From positions 1 through 7,697 of the forward strand of contig JAAZDU010000056.1 of the NCBI GenBank assembly GCA_012512665.1: a DNA stretch of 7,697 nucleotides, written 5' to 3'. Below are positions 6,836 through 7,697 of this stretch, in pieces. The notes beneath the pieces are model-generated. The model did no database searches. It saw only the letters and a list, made by a program, of their open reading frames with translations, and had not been told where the DNA came from. Position numbers and translations under genes: made by a program. This DNA comes from Bacillota bacterium (lineage in GTDB: Bacteria > Bacillota > Dethiobacteria > DTU022 > JAAZDU01). The number at the start of each line of letters is the position of its first letter. The stretch's first letter is position 1.

Positions 6836-6843
6836 CCTCCTTT
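6836..6843 (-). promoter_or_regulatory. Ribosome binding site for the TTG start of the transaldolase
   Basis: AAAGGAGG on the minus strand lies seven bases before the TTG at 6828, inside the 21-base gap after the fba stop codon. It is a full-strength site, which supports initiation at the non-ATG codon and close translational linkage with fba. Confidence 0.8.
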
Positions 6844-6849
6844 TATGCT

Positions 6850-7697
6850 TTAGGCTTTCCCTGCACAGCCAAAGAGACGCATTTTCTTCTTGACGGCTTC
6901 CTTCATGGCTTCCCTGGCAGGGCCCAGTATCTTGCGGGGATCGATATTGTCCGGGTTTTTGGCGATAAAGTCTTTGACAGCAGCGGTAAAATTTTGACGC
7001 AATTCAGTGTCAATATTTATCTTGCGGATCCCCAGGCCAATAGCCTTCCTGATGGCTTCATCGGGGACGCCGGAAGCGCCATGCAGCACCAGGGGAATAC
7101 CCGTCAGGCGGCGTATCTCCTGGAGGCGGTCAAAATCCAGCCGGGGCTCGCCTTTATAGGGACCATGGGCAGTGCCGATAGCAACCGCCAGGGCATCCAC
7201 GCCCGTTTCCCTGACAAAACGGAGCGCTTCCTGGGGATCAGTTAAAAAAGCATCTCTCTCTTCTACCGAGATATCATCTTCGGTACCGCCAATTTTACCC
7301 AGCTCCCCTTCTACAGAAACCCCCACTGCTTCCGCTACCTGCACTACCTGGCGCGTGTTTTCAATATTTTCTTCCAAGGGATACTTCGAGCCATCGTACA
7401 TAACCGAGCTAAACCCGCCCCTGATGCAGCGCATGACCTGGGCAAAATCGGTTCCGTGATCCAGGTGCAGGGCTACCGGCAGGCCGGCCTTAGCTGCCCC
7501 CGCCCTCACCAGGGCTACTATGTAGTCCAGGCCGGCATAGCGAATAGCTCCCTGGCTTGCCTGCAAAATAACAGGGCTTTTTTCTTCAACGGCAGCCTCT
7601 ATGATGGCCTGTACAATCTCCATATTGTTAGCATTAAAAGCTCCAACTGCATATTGCCCCTTTTCAGCTTCAGCCAACATTTCTTTGAGGGTAACTA
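6850..7697 (-). CDS. fba: Class II fructose-1,6-bisphosphate aldolase, start just outside window
   Basis: Reversibly condenses dihydroxyacetone phosphate and glyceraldehyde-3-phosphate to fructose-1,6-bisphosphate, with zinc. Counting from the ATG at 7680, motifs are VGAFNANNMEIVQA (12-25), LHLDHGTD (71-78) with catalytic D74 and zinc ligand H75, EGELG (124-128), AIGTAHG (167-173) with H172, LHGASG (199-204) with H200, and INIDTELR (221-228). The zinc set and phosphate-binding loops look complete. The frame stays open upstream of 7680 and reads V-T-L-K-E before M-L-A-E. Family members usually begin MPLVTxKEML, so the true start is most likely two or three codons beyond the right edge, and 7680 is an internal methionine. 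In B. subtilis the same cluster is preceded by spo0F. It probably heads, or is an early gene of, the operon continuing into the transaldolase and glpX. Confidence 0.97.
   Translation of the reverse strand, partial: VTLKEMLAEAEKGQYAVGAFNANNMEIVQAIIEAAVEEKSPVILQASQGAIRYAGLDYIVALVRAGAAKAGLPVALHLDHGTDFAQVMRCIRGGFSSVMYDGSKYPLEENIENTRQVVQVAEAVGVSVEGELGKIGGTEDDISVEERDAFLTDPQEALRFVRETGVDALAVAIGTAHGPYKGEPRLDFDRLQEIRRLTGIPLVLHGASGVPDEAIRKAIGLGIRKINIDTELRQNFTAAVKDFIAKNPDNIDPRKILGPAREAMKEAVKKKMRLFGCAGKA

Noticed and set aside
6214..7245. Plus-strand open frame of 343 codons opposite the transaldolase and fba
   Set aside because: It is antisense to two certain enzymes, its product is rich in Cys, Gln and His without any recognisable domain, and it crosses a gene boundary. 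It is a shadow frame.

Overview
The window reads as a piece of a Gram-positive, spore-former-type Firmicutes chromosome, most likely from the class Clostridia. This rests on gene order and protein character. The order fba - transaldolase - glpX - rho - rpmE - prfA matches the well-known Bacillus subtilis segment fbaA-ywjH-murAB-glpX-rho-rpmE-tdk-prfA. Here murAB and tdk are absent from their usual slots, and a small antiporter-like gene, a LysM/M23 peptidase and a DUF1385 protein sit in the cluster instead. Base composition is moderate, ribosome binding sites are strong (AAAGGAGG type), and several genes start with GTG or TTG. No genus can be fixed from the sequence alone. All nine genes lie on the minus strand, so transcription runs from high to low coordinates.

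Layout in transcription order. (1) 7697-5034, central carbon metabolism: class II fructose-bisphosphate aldolase (its first few codons lie beyond the window edge), a small transaldolase with a TTG start, and GlpX-type fructose-1,6-bisphosphatase. Together these interconvert triose phosphates, fructose-1,6-bisphosphate, fructose-6-phosphate and the pentose-phosphate pool. (2) 5001-4408: a short membrane protein with one Na+/Ca2+ exchanger alpha-repeat signature. It is cut by a TAG, after which the same frame stays open for another hydrophobic segment until just before rho. (3) 4388-3147: transcription terminator Rho, apparently complete except that the Walker B aspartate is alanine. (4) 3056-2091: a secreted LysM/M23 cell-wall peptidase, followed by a strong intrinsic terminator. 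(5) 1966-1624: rpmE (zinc-type L31) with its own candidate promoter and a textbook terminator. (6) 1593-658: the YqhQ-like DUF1385 membrane protein. (7) 553-1: the N-terminal 184 residues of release factor 1, with a candidate promoter; the gene runs off the left edge.

The first four units are closely spaced and no clear terminator is visible between them, so fba through the M23 peptidase may be one long transcript. The two clear hairpin terminators bracket rpmE. No RNA genes, CRISPR arrays, insertion sequences or phage genes were seen, and no stretch over 300 bases lacks a gene. I found no undescribed multi-gene system. The points most worth checking are the Rho Walker B change, the TAG-interrupted half-size antiporter, and the over-representation of the palindrome GGCCGGCC.
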